From assembly GCF_016919165.1 (NCBI RefSeq), contig NZ_JAFFPS010000023.1:58993-122992 (forward strand): 64,000 nucleotides of DNA, written 5' to 3'. Both the position numbers and the translations under genes were made by a program. This document shows positions 42,951-50,824 of the stretch, piece by piece. The stretch is from Leptospira chreensis. GTDB taxonomy: Bacteria; Spirochaetota; Leptospiria; Leptospirales; Leptospiraceae. Below the pieces are notes generated by a model. The model was not told the DNA's origin and searched no databases. It worked only from the letters and a program-made list of their open reading frames with translations. How positions within the stretch are numbered: position 1 is the stretch's first letter; each line of letters begins with the position of its first letter.

Positions 42951-43363
42951 AGTTTTGGCATTTTTTCAAATTTTGGCAATGCCGGATCGAGATGGTCCCA
43001 AAGATGACCGCGTAACGTATATGTTGCGACTTGAGGTTTGTATCGACTGGGATCATTAAGGCTTGTCGCGTGGATTGTAAATAATGTTGGCATCGCAGCG
43101 AATGTCATATAAACGGGAGAACCGCATTTGGGGCAGAAGCCACTGGTTTTGGTATTACCGCTATCTCCAATTCTATCAAACTCTGTTGCTTCTCCTTCCA
43201 ATCGGATCGCAGCACGTGAGGGAAAAGTAAGATAGGATCCATGGCCTGTGCCACTCATCTTTTGACAGTCTAAACATTGGCAATCATTCATAAATATGGG
43301 TTCATCAGAAATTTGGTAACGAATGGTGCCACAAGCGCATCCGCCGGAATAAGGTAGGTTCAT
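42947..43363 (-). CDS. GFA-family (Mss4-like) zinc protein
   Basis: A 138-residue protein of the GFA/CENP-V group. Zinc ligands are visible as GGCACGTIRYQI, CQCLDCQKMSG and GFCPKCGSPVYM. The family was first linked to glutathione-dependent formaldehyde handling, but most members have no tested activity. The rest of the sequence (GSYLTFPSRAAIRLEGEATEF) fits. It is one of the small mobile-type genes in this island and ends in site D. Confidence 0.85.
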   Translation of the reverse strand: MNLPYSGGCACGTIRYQISDEPIFMNDCQCLDCQKMSGTGHGSYLTFPSRAAIRLEGEATEFDRIGDSGNTKTSGFCPKCGSPVYMTFAAMPTLFTIHATSLNDPSRYKPQVATYTLRGHLWDHLDPALPKFEKMPKL

Positions 43364-43419
43364 TTTAATTCTCCTTGGACTCGTTTTGAAAAAATCATAA
43401 TTCTAAGATCTTGTGGAAA

Positions 43420-43893
43420 TTAAATCACAGAAAGGTGTCCTGCAAGAGGGCGACCCGATTCCAAAAATGTTTTGAGATTGGAAAGAACACTGGGCCAACC
43501 AGTAGAGATTCCTGCTAACATTTGTGGATCTAAATCTTCGTGGGTCACTACCAAACGAACTAAACCATTGGCATAAGGTTCGATAACAAATGTGACACGT
43601 GCATGTTTTGATTCTTCTTCCATTTCTTTCGGCCGCGCCCAAGTAAGAACCAAACGATGAGGAGGTGAACTTTCGATAACTTTGCCTATGATATCGACCG
43701 TATTTGCTTCATCTACCTTTTCATGTTTCCAAACCGAACCTGGTTTCCAATCGGAAACATTGATATGTGCTGGATTCTTTGCTAAAGGATCCAACCAATA
43801 CTGACGTGTGATCTGTGGATCCACTAACGCAGACCAGACTTTCTCCGGTGTGCTGAGTATAAATGTAACATAAACAAAACTATTTTTTTCCAT
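43420..43893 (-). CDS. AHSA1/SRPBCC-domain protein
   Basis: A 157-residue START-like protein with the AHSA1 pattern: VYVTFILSTPEKVWSALVDPQITRQYWLDP at the start, WKPGSVWKHEKVDEANTVDIIGKVIESSPPHRLVLTWARP in the middle, and VRLVVTHEDLDPQM with the later strand. Such proteins have a hydrophobic ligand cavity. It overlaps the ArsR-family gene upstream by 14 bases; the ArsR-SRPBCC pair is common in bacteria, often controlling itself. Ligand unknown. Confidence 0.85.
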   Translation of the reverse strand: MEKNSFVYVTFILSTPEKVWSALVDPQITRQYWLDPLAKNPAHINVSDWKPGSVWKHEKVDEANTVDIIGKVIESSPPHRLVLTWARPKEMEEESKHARVTFVIEPYANGLVRLVVTHEDLDPQMLAGISTGWPSVLSNLKTFLESGRPLAGHLSVI

Positions 43894-44224
43894 CGTTTTC
43901 TCCTTCCAATTGTACTTTTAGATCGTGTAAGAACCCTAAGCGATTCTTTTCAAATTTTCGAACCCAACGTTCATAGACTTCATGAATCGGAACAGGATTG
44001 ATAAAGTGGAGTTTCTCTCTCCCCTTCCAAACCACTGTTACCAAGTTGGCTTTGATAAGAATATCTATGTGTTGTGTTGCCGATTGTCTTTGCATATCGA
44101 GTTCTTCACAAAGAGCAGAAAGTGTTTGGCCATTGTTAGCATAAAGAAGATCGAGCACTTTCCTTCGGCTCGGATCTGCTAGGGCCTTAAACACTAGATC
44201 GGCTCCTTCCATTTCTTTCGACAT
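43880..44224 (-). CDS. ArsR-family winged-helix regulator
   Basis: A 114-residue regulator. FKALADPSRRKVLDLLYANNGQTLSALCEELDMQRQSATQHIDILIKANLV (in parts) is the ArsR-type HTH, and VVWKGREKLHFINPVPIHEVYERW the wing and tail. No metal-binding CVC motif is present, so it belongs to the SRPBCC-linked, non-metal group. It should bind the promoter just upstream; the 44 bases to the nucleotidyltransferase stop contain CAGGTAAATGCCTG at 44239-44252, a near-perfect palindrome that could be its operator. Confidence 0.87.
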   Translation of the reverse strand: MSKEMEGADLVFKALADPSRRKVLDLLYANNGQTLSALCEELDMQRQSATQHIDILIKANLVTVVWKGREKLHFINPVPIHEVYERWVRKFEKNRLGFLHDLKVQLEGENDGKK

Positions 44225-44235
44225 ACAAGGATTAA

Positions 44236-44257
44236 TATGCAGGTAAATGCCTGCCTG
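44236..44257. promoter_or_regulatory. Possible ArsR-type operator palindrome
   Basis: CAGGTAAATGCCTG at 44239-44252 has CAGG/CCTG arms about a short A/T-rich centre, with CAGG also seen again as CCTGTC just after. It lies 15 bases upstream of the ArsR gene start, where autoregulation would act. Weak support, from position and symmetry only. Confidence 0.3.
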
Positions 44258-44268
44258 TCAACGAAAAT

Positions 44269-45045
44269 TTACGATTTTAGGTCTTTGAGATACTGAATGC
44301 TCTTTTTTTCTGCGATTTCGTGCCTGATCAGATTGGGAGTTAAAAAATCTCTCATTTCACAATAAAGTTGGATCGAAGCAAAAATGGAATTGAAGATAGA
44401 GTTGAATTCATAAACCGGCAAAGTTGCTTTCAAACTTTCGAGATCAGGTTGAGATAATAGAAAATCCAATTTCCTAACACCTCTGGGATTCTTGTCGTAT
44501 TTTAAATGAAGCATCGGTCCGAGGACATTTGCCCTTAAAAATGAAAGAAAATCAATGGCTTCAAAGAATTCACCTCGTCCAAGTTTGGTGGCAACATAAT
44601 GAATCCAAACCCAAAATCTGTCTTCGATCCATTGGAAGTTTGGTTTTGGCCAAACCGCATCCGTGTTTTTATAAATCGTTGGGATTTGATTGTATCGATC
44701 GAAAATGATTTTTGGATTTTCGATTCGAACATGGAAATCCTGAATCTGAACGAATTTGAGATCAACATGTAAGAGAGGAGAATTGTATAAACAAATCAGT
44801 AAACGATTTTCGCCCACATGTTCCCCAGTAAAACCAACGAGTAGATTACCGATTTGATTGGCGAATTGTTTCATTTCATCTGGCGGAAATGTGACATGAT
44901 TCTCAGTCACGAGAACGATGTCTAAGTCTGAATATTTGTCGAGTTCACCGGCAATTGCAGATCCTGCCCAACATACGGCAAGAATTCGCGTATCCGACTT
45001 CACTACGGTTATCAAGTTTTCTAAGTAAGTTTCGAAGATTTTCAT
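44269..45045 (-). CDS. Nucleotidyltransferase-domain protein
   Basis: A 258-residue protein of the polymerase-beta-like nucleotidyltransferase fold. CWAGSAIAGELDKYSDLDIVLVTE holds the GS helix and the DxD metal site, and LLHVDLKFVQIQDF has the third acidic residue. The helical C-terminus resembles aminoglycoside nucleotidyltransferases such as the ANT(6)/AadE or Lnu types, but I cannot place it in a specific resistance family. It is the last of the minus-strand genes in the island. A GTTAGGC heptamer at 45083-45089, a match to the attC core consensus, lies upstream of its start. Confidence 0.78.
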   Translation of the reverse strand: MKIFETYLENLITVVKSDTRILAVCWAGSAIAGELDKYSDLDIVLVTENHVTFPPDEMKQFANQIGNLLVGFTGEHVGENRLLICLYNSPLLHVDLKFVQIQDFHVRIENPKIIFDRYNQIPTIYKNTDAVWPKPNFQWIEDRFWVWIHYVATKLGRGEFFEAIDFLSFLRANVLGPMLHLKYDKNPRGVRKLDFLLSQPDLESLKATLPVYEFNSIFNSIFASIQLYCEMRDFLTPNLIRHEIAEKKSIQYLKDLKS

Positions 45046-45162
45046 TGAAATTAGTGATTGTATTATATGATATTTAATTTATGTTAGGCGACATTTGTTT
45101 AAATAAGTTATTTTTTTATTAAATGAAATTTAATAATCGTCAAGTCTATTAATTTGCCTGTT

Positions 45163-45220
45163 GTTTATACGAATCACGTTTAACTCCCTCTTTTGTGCGT
45201 TTAACTGTATTGCGTATATT
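45163..45220. repeat. Palindromic repeat, copy 2
   Basis: It reads TTTATACGAATCACGTTTAA, a spacer of about 13 bases, GCGTTTAACTGTATTGCGTATAT, and matches copy 1 at 41776-41840 in the same orientation at most positions outside the loop. Two GTTTAAC words lie inside (45178-45184 and 45199-45205). The pair brackets most of the island, which fits duplicated ends of a mobile unit or a dispersed repeat family. Confidence 0.42.
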
Positions 45221-45231
45221 CGCCCACAGTC

Positions 45232-45257
45232 TTTTCCAACTTGACAAAGTTGGAAAA
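45232..45257. repeat. Perfect 11-bp hairpin
   Basis: TTTTCCAACTT (45232-45242), loop GACA, AAGTTGGAAAA (45247-45257). It could stop transcription from ligA on the minus strand or act on either strand, although no separate T-run follows. Confidence 0.4.
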
Positions 45258-45310
45258 ACCAAATTCGCAGCTTTCGATCATCTCCCAAGTAGTCATCTCT
45301 AAATTAATTT

Positions 45311-45353
45311 CTAATCTGCTAACCGATTCGAGGTGACCAGGTAATAATGATTA
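45311..45353. repeat. attC-like imperfect palindrome (site E)
   Basis: It aligns with site D from CTAATC through CTAAC, ATTCGAGG and a final GATTA, about three-quarters identical over 44 bases. TAATC (45312-45316) pairs with GATTA (45349-45353). It lies 38 bases from the ligA stop and would be the outermost site of the array. Confidence 0.38.
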
Positions 45354-45390
45354 ATTTTTTTTGGAACCAAGCGAAGGAACCCTTTTCTTA

Positions 45391-47397
45391 CTAAGGTAAA
45401 GAGATTCCTGCTTTCTTCAAAAGGTTTAAAAATTCTGGCTCGGAAACCAAAGTCACTCCAAGTTCGGTTGCCTTTTCTAATTTGGATCCAGCACCGGGGC
45501 CGTAGAGAAGGTGGGTGGTTTTGGAGGATACGCCGGAAACTTTTTTGCCACCGTGTTTGGTGATGAGGTCCATGGCGATATCTCTTGGTTGGAAATTTTC
45601 GAAACTTCCCGTCACACACCAACTTTGACCAACAAATGGTTGTATGTCGCTTTTTTCGGTTTCATCGGCTTGGAATTTTAGGCCAAGTTTGATCAGAGTT
45701 TTTACGAGTTTGAGTGTTTCTTTGTCTTTCAGATGAGCGAGTAAGGCTTCGATGGTTCTGGGACCGATGCCGTGGATGGAAGTCAGCTCTTCTTCTGCAT
45801 TTTTGGATTTTGCGAGAGTGACAAGTTTATCCCAAGCGTCAAATCCATGTTCAATGAGGATTTCTGTGACTTTGGGACCAACTTCGTTCAGGCCAATGGA
45901 AGGTAAGGTAAAACGGAAATCTTTTTCTTTGGATTTTTCTATGGCATCAAAAATGATTTTCACGGATTTTTCGGCAAAACCATCTAACTCAAGTATTCTG
46001 GTCTTGTGTTTTTCTAAGGTATAGAGATCGGGAATGTCTTTGACCCAACCTTTTTCAAAAAACACTTGGATTTGTTTTTCGCCAAGGCCTTCGATATTCA
46101 TTTGTTTTTTGGAACAAAAGAAAATGAGTTGGTTTAATTTTCGTTCGGGGCAGTTACGATTGGTGCAGAAAAAATCAACGGAATCGTCTACCTTGGTTAG
46201 TTTAGTTTTGCAAGCCGGACATTCTTTTGGTAATACAAAAACAAATTTTGGAGGAACGGTTACTTTTTCCACAGCGGGAATGATTTCCCCTCGTTTGGAG
46301 ATGAGAACTTTGGCACCGATTCCTGCGCCTAGTTGGTCAATATAGTCTTGGTTGTGTAAGGTGGCGTAAGTGACAGTGGTTCCTGCAAGGGAAATTGGTG
46401 TGACTTTGGCACGTGGTGTGATTTTTCCTGTCCGTCCTATAGCAAAATCAATTTCTTCTATGGTGGTTTCTTTGAGGAGAGCATCAAATTTAAAAGCTCG
46501 TGCCCACCGCGGGGAGTGGCTTGTTTCCCCCAGGTTTTCGCGAAGATTGAGGTCATCAAGTTTGATCACAAGCCCGTCCACAGGGAAAGGCATTTTGTCT
46601 TTTTTCTTTCTAAAAGATTCAATTTCTTTGATTAGATTGTTTCCTTTGATGATGGACGTGTCGGGTGCGAGGGGAAACTTTTCTTTTTTTAATAAGGTAA
46701 TGATGTCTTTATGTTTGTTGATTCCTTTGCGGGAGGAGGAAAAATATACATCATAAACATAGATTCTTAACGGACGTTTGGCGACATCTGCCGGATCTTT
46801 TTGTTTGATGGAACCGGCACTTAAGTTCCTTGGATTGGCAAATTTTCCACCGTATTCTTCGTTGAATTCTTCGAAGTCGGCAAATGTCATAAAAATTTCA
46901 CCACGAACCGTGAGACTCAAAGGTTCAGATAGTGTTTGCGGAATGGATTCAATGGTTTTTACATTTTCGGTAACAATATCACCAATACCACCAGAGCCCC
47001 TTGTCACACAGTGAGTGAGTTTTCCGTTTTCATAGTATAATAAAATGGAGGCGCCATCGATTTTCCATTCTAAAGAATAAAGCTCAGTTATCCCTGTTTT
47101 TTCCAGCCATTCTGCAAGTTCAGTTTCATTGTATGTATTCTCTAAAGAAAGAACTGGGACTTTGTGTTTGAACTTAGTAAATTGTGGAGAGAGGTCAGAG
47201 CCCACTTTTAATGTAGGAGAGGAATCATCCGCCAAATCGGGATTAGACTTTTCTAAAGATTGTAATTCTTTGACTAAAAGATCAAATTCTTTGTCTGAAA
47301 TTTTAGGTGTATTGTCTTTATAATAAAGATCGTTGTGTTTTTGAATCTCTTTGCGAAGCTCAGCGATTCGTTTGGCGGGATTTTCTTTCTTAGGCAA
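45391..47397 (-). CDS. ligA: NAD-dependent DNA ligase
   Basis: A 668-residue replicative ligase with the normal domain order: Ia region (YYKDNTPKISDKEFDLLV), adenylation domain with the active-site lysine in LEWKIDGASILLYYENG and RGEIFM, OB-fold, four-cysteine zinc finger (CPACKTKL...FFCTNRNCPER), helix-hairpin-helix region (SIHGIGPRTIEALLAH), and a C-terminal BRCT domain (SWCVTGSFENFQPRDI). The start is TTG at 47397, the base after the M23 peptidase stop; no better start lies in frame near it. The overlap suggests coupled translation. Confidence 0.96.
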   Translation of the reverse strand: MPKKENPAKRIAELRKEIQKHNDLYYKDNTPKISDKEFDLLVKELQSLEKSNPDLADDSSPTLKVGSDLSPQFTKFKHKVPVLSLENTYNETELAEWLEKTGITELYSLEWKIDGASILLYYENGKLTHCVTRGSGGIGDIVTENVKTIESIPQTLSEPLSLTVRGEIFMTFADFEEFNEEYGGKFANPRNLSAGSIKQKDPADVAKRPLRIYVYDVYFSSSRKGINKHKDIITLLKKEKFPLAPDTSIIKGNNLIKEIESFRKKKDKMPFPVDGLVIKLDDLNLRENLGETSHSPRWARAFKFDALLKETTIEEIDFAIGRTGKITPRAKVTPISLAGTTVTYATLHNQDYIDQLGAGIGAKVLISKRGEIIPAVEKVTVPPKFVFVLPKECPACKTKLTKVDDSVDFFCTNRNCPERKLNQLIFFCSKKQMNIEGLGEKQIQVFFEKGWVKDIPDLYTLEKHKTRILELDGFAEKSVKIIFDAIEKSKEKDFRFTLPSIGLNEVGPKVTEILIEHGFDAWDKLVTLAKSKNAEEELTSIHGIGPRTIEALLAHLKDKETLKLVKTLIKLGLKFQADETEKSDIQPFVGQSWCVTGSFENFQPRDIAMDLITKHGGKKVSGVSSKTTHLLYGPGAGSKLEKATELGVTLVSEPEFLNLLKKAGISLP

Positions 47398-48411
47398 TCA
47401 GTAAACTCCTGCTTGCATGTATTGTTCGGGATCCGTTTTTCCTTCTTCCGAAATGAATATTTCGTAATGTAAGTGTGGACCTGTTACGTTTCCTGTTGCA
47501 CCCACTTCGGCAATTTGTTCTCCAGCTTTGATTTCTTGTCCGTTTCGCACATAAATTCTTGAACAGTGACCGTATAACGTGCTAAAGCCGAAGTCATGTT
47601 GGATGATGACGTGATGGCCATATCCCACATTGGAATAGGTAACACGAACCACTCGACCCGGTGCCGAAGCATAAATAGGGGTTCCTGTAGCATTTGCCAT
47701 ATCCAAACCGTCATGGTATTCCCAATAACCAGTGGTAGGTGACTTTCTCATCCCAAAAGGAGAAGTTAAGTTATAAGAATACATGGGATTAAAAAGTGGG
47801 GAACGAGATAAAATATCGGAACGTTGGTATAAAAATTGAAAATTTGCTTCCACCAAACGTTGGTAATTGTCCATTCGGTGTTTCAATTGGCGAAGGTCAT
47901 AAATTTCGCTCAAATACTTACGGCCCACATCCAATTGTTTGTCTTCTCTCTCTTCCTTTTGTAAGGATTCCACAGCAGAAGTTTCGATCCAATCCTCTGC
48001 AGGAATTTTTAAAAGTTCGTCATCTTGTCCATCAATGAGTGTAAAGAGTTCTAACATGTTTTCGTTCAGTTTAGAATACTCTTCTTTCATCTCTTCTAGT
48101 TGGCTTGCGTGAGTGATGTAGGTATCGAAATAAGTTCCGTAAATTTTGGAGAGTTGGTTGATTTGTGTTTGGGTGTTGCTCGAGCCTACAATCCCAAAGA
48201 TGGCAAGGCTTAAGAGCCCAACGGTCAGCGCCAAAAAAAATAGAATGGTAAAATGCGAAATTTGGAAGTGGAAAGAACTATCATATCCGTGAGGAATGAC
48301 AAGAATGGTCATCCGTTGGTGACCTTTTTCTTTCACCTTATCAATCTGTTTCTTGATTTTCGGATTATCTTGTGAAAAAACAGATGTAATCTTTTTAATT
48401 TTTTTCTTCAT
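47398..48411 (-). CDS. M23-family (LytM) peptidase, membrane-anchored
   Basis: A 337-residue protein with one N-terminal membrane helix (FTILFFLALTVGLLSLAIFGIV), a coiled-coil stalk (TYITHASQLEEMKEEYSKL), and a C-terminal LytM domain. Zinc ligands and catalytic residues are present: EYHDGLDMAN (H and D), then FSTLYGHCSRIYVRNGQ and TGPHLHYEIF (HxH). It should cut peptidoglycan cross-bridges or activate amidases in the periplasm, much like EnvC or NlpD-type proteins. The start codon overlaps that of the divergent SanA-like gene (CATG). Confidence 0.9.
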   Translation of the reverse strand: MKKKIKKITSVFSQDNPKIKKQIDKVKEKGHQRMTILVIPHGYDSSFHFQISHFTILFFLALTVGLLSLAIFGIVGSSNTQTQINQLSKIYGTYFDTYITHASQLEEMKEEYSKLNENMLELFTLIDGQDDELLKIPAEDWIETSAVESLQKEEREDKQLDVGRKYLSEIYDLRQLKHRMDNYQRLVEANFQFLYQRSDILSRSPLFNPMYSYNLTSPFGMRKSPTTGYWEYHDGLDMANATGTPIYASAPGRVVRVTYSNVGYGHHVIIQHDFGFSTLYGHCSRIYVRNGQEIKAGEQIAEVGATGNVTGPHLHYEIFISEEGKTDPEQYMQAGVY

Positions 48412-49147
48412 GAAGAACCACGTGGCCTACATAAATATAACGTTCCGATTCCTCTCAAGGGTCAAGTGGAAATCCCTATTTCTTGGGATCGGTCTCATTT
48501 TGGGATTCTTGAGTTTTGTCGCATTGGCAACCAATTTGCGATTTTGGTACGTGTACGAAACTTCCATCCACTCCCACCAGCCGACGGAAATCCCTGAAGC
48601 GGAAGTGGCGATTGTTCCTGGTGCGGCTGTGTATGGAAAAATTCCTTCGCCGATTCTTATGGATCGATTGGCCTGCGGTTTGGAATTGTATAATGCGAAA
48701 CGTGTCAAAAAAATCTTACTTTCGGGTGACAATGGAAAAACCGATTACAACGAACTTCGGCCTATGTTGGAATTTATGTTAAACCATAATGTGAAACCAG
48801 AAGATATTTTTGTGGATCATGCCGGTTTTCGAACACTCGACACTCTCATTCGTGCCAAAGAAGTTTTTCTTGTAAAAAAAGCAATCTTTGTGAGCCAATC
48901 CTTCTTTTTACCAAGGGCCATTTATTTAGGTAGCGAGTTAGAACTCGAGTTATACGGTTACGAATGCAATTTACGAACTTATAAAAAAGAAACTTATTAT
49001 TCCTTTCGTGAGTTTTCGGCAAGAATTCTTGCTTGGTGGGATATCCAATGGGACACACCACCAAAATATTTAGGCAAACCCTATCCCATTGAAGGGAGTG
49101 GAGTTTCTACTTGGAAAGGATCCATACCTATTTCATCACATAAGTAA
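48410..49147 (+). CDS. SanA/YdcF-like DUF218 membrane protein
   Basis: About 245 residues from ATG 48410. It has an N-terminal membrane helix (SLFLGIGLILGFLSFVALA) and a DUF218 domain: AIVPGAAVYGKIPSPILMDRLACGLELY, KKILLSGDNGKTDYNE, and KAIFVSQSFFLPRAIYL. SanA in E. coli affects envelope barrier function and vancomycin sensitivity; enzymatic activity of the family is not settled. The ATG shares two bases with the start of the divergent M23 gene, so the promoters of each lie inside the other gene. Confidence 0.83.
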   Translation: MKNHVAYINITFRFLSRVKWKSLFLGIGLILGFLSFVALATNLRFWYVYETSIHSHQPTEIPEAEVAIVPGAAVYGKIPSPILMDRLACGLELYNAKRVKKILLSGDNGKTDYNELRPMLEFMLNHNVKPEDIFVDHAGFRTLDTLIRAKEVFLVKKAIFVSQSFFLPRAIYLGSELELELYGYECNLRTYKKETYYSFREFSARILAWWDIQWDTPPKYLGKPYPIEGSGVSTWKGSIPISSHK

Positions 49148-49255
49148 AGTTATGTGTATATATTTGAAATAGAATGATTCTACTTCCCTCAAAAATAAAT
49201 TCTTTTTTCTAAGTTTATTAGAACTTTCGTCTAATCATTTTGAGGAAGAAAGTAT

Positions 49256-49804
49256 ATGGTTCGAATCATCCTAGGTATTCTTATTAGTTTCTTATTGGCT
49301 TCTAACATTTTTGCGGTAGAAGTCACAAAGAAAAGTATAGAGTTTTATGTAGAACATACAACAAAAAATGTAACTGGTGTTTGTAATGAATTTCAAATGG
49401 AAACACCCAACATCCAAGTTTCTAAGAATGGTTATCTTTTAAAATCTCCCTTTGAAATTAAAATTCCCCTTTTGAAAATTACTTCTGGGGATTCCAATCG
49501 TGATTCTCATATCCAAGAAATCTTAGGATATCCGGATTCGCCAAACGTTCTTGTAAAAATTGAATCGATACAACCGGGAAAAGATCAGACCTACTCAATT
49601 AAAGGCAAATTGACCATTCATGGAAAAACAAAAGATTTTGCGACTGACGCTCTGGTGAAACCAGAGAATCCGAATTCCATTCAGATCGAAGGATCTGTCA
49701 CGGTTAAATTCTCAGAGTATGAATTAGAAAATCCTTCTCTACTTTTTATGAAAGCAAAAGATGAAATTTTGGTGAAGTATCATTTTCAGATTCAATTGAA
49801 ATAA
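49256..49804 (+). CDS. YceI-family exported protein
   Basis: A 182-residue protein with signal peptide (ILGILISFLLASNIFA) and a YceI lipocalin-like barrel: VEFYVEHTTKNVTG-type first strand (KSIEFYVEHTTKNVTGVCN), RDSHIQEILGYPDSPNVLVKIESI in the middle, and KLTIHGKTKDFATDALV, the strand that usually reads 'G.LTLHG.TK.V'. It probably binds a hydrophobic ligand in the periplasm. It stands alone and is paralogous in type to the protein at 39964-40569. Confidence 0.85.
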   Translation: MVRIILGILISFLLASNIFAVEVTKKSIEFYVEHTTKNVTGVCNEFQMETPNIQVSKNGYLLKSPFEIKIPLLKITSGDSNRDSHIQEILGYPDSPNVLVKIESIQPGKDQTYSIKGKLTIHGKTKDFATDALVKPENPNSIQIEGSVTVKFSEYELENPSLLFMKAKDEILVKYHFQIQLK

Positions 49805-49870
49805 AGTTTGGAACGAATCAACTAAAATGATTGGAAGAGTAATTTGTAAATTAGGTAAAAATTGGAAACT

Positions 49871-50743
49871 TTAAGTTCCGAGAAGTTCGACGAGACGATT
49901 GTATTTGAGGATGATTCGTTTTGTCATCTCTTCACCTTTTTTATTAATATCAGGGTGGTATTTTTTTAAGAGTTCTTTGAATTTCTTTTTTACTTCGGTG
50001 ATTCCTGCACCAGGTTCCAAATCAAAAAAAGCCAATAGATCTTTGAGTTCGATAGAAACTGTTTTTACGATCTTTTTTTTCTTCTTTTTGGTTTCTCTAA
50101 ATCGACCATATAACTCATAATAGGTTCTATCTCTAAATTCACGAGTGATGTCTCGAAAGTTGAGAATCTTTGTTGGAATCAAACTTTTTAAGTATTCGTA
50201 TAAAAATTCTTCGGCTCCAAACTCGGGATGAATTTCGAACTTTTCTAAAAATTGGTGGATGGATCTTCTCACAAAAAAATCAATCTCGAACTTATCCATC
50301 AAATAAGAATCAACGGCATCATCAAAATCCACAGTAGCTGCTGTTAAAAGTAAAATGAGTTCACGGTCTAGTTTGTGATTGGCGACTGTTTTTTGAATGA
50401 GTGTTTTGTAAGATTCTCGAAGTTCAAATAACGGACGTTCACTAAAAAAAATTCCGCCTTTTAGGAAATCCTCGGCGACTTCATCCAACTCCAAAATCCA
50501 TGCGAGAAAATCGACAAGCAAGTCCCCGTCGACTTCATGGAATCCACCGGAAAGTGTCATTTGTGGTTTTGCGGATTTGAATTGATAAACTTTGCGAAGG
50601 CATTCTTCCTTTCTGATTTCCAAAAGTTCAGAAAGGCGATCATAGGACATAAACCATTGCATGGACTCAGAAACGTTCTGCAGTTCGAAGATGACATCGT
50701 GCAGAATTTGTTTGGATTTTCTCGTTTCCACTCTTTGGACCAT
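49871..50743 (-). CDS. Protein with C-terminal J domain
   Basis: A 290-residue cytoplasmic protein with a J domain in the last 65 residues: DLLAFFDLEPGAGITEVKKKFKELLKKYHPDINKKG (in parts), including the essential His-Pro-Asp, which should stimulate DnaK ATPase activity. The first 220 residues are mostly helical, with no zinc-binding or G/F region of DnaJ, and I recognise no family. A placement of J at the C-terminus means it is a dedicated co-chaperone (class C) for particular clients. It is divergent from the acyl-CoA dehydrogenase gene. Confidence 0.78.
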   Translation of the reverse strand: MVQRVETRKSKQILHDVIFELQNVSESMQWFMSYDRLSELLEIRKEECLRKVYQFKSAKPQMTLSGGFHEVDGDLLVDFLAWILELDEVAEDFLKGGIFFSERPLFELRESYKTLIQKTVANHKLDRELILLLTAATVDFDDAVDSYLMDKFEIDFFVRRSIHQFLEKFEIHPEFGAEEFLYEYLKSLIPTKILNFRDITREFRDRTYYELYGRFRETKKKKKKIVKTVSIELKDLLAFFDLEPGAGITEVKKKFKELLKKYHPDINKKGEEMTKRIILKYNRLVELLGT

Positions 50744-50824
50744 ACAGAATCGACTCTAGAACCAATTTCAAACTTGGGCGACTTTTTTGCTAGTGAATCC
50801 TATTCCTTTTTTTGAACTGGAAGA

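Larger units (their letters stand above)
45046..45390. other. 345-bp gap after ligA with several palindromes
   Basis: No coding frame found. It contains GTTAGGC (45083-45089), the palindromic repeat copy 2 (45163-45220), a perfect hairpin (45232-45257) and attC-like site E (45311-45353). The A/T-rich stretch before 45150 may hold the promoter of the nucleotidyltransferase gene. This marks the right edge of the island, next to ligA. Confidence 0.5.

Noticed and set aside
45394..45622. Extra minus-strand frame overlapping the 3' end of ligA
   Set aside because: It is out of frame with the conserved BRCT domain and has low-complexity basic composition.
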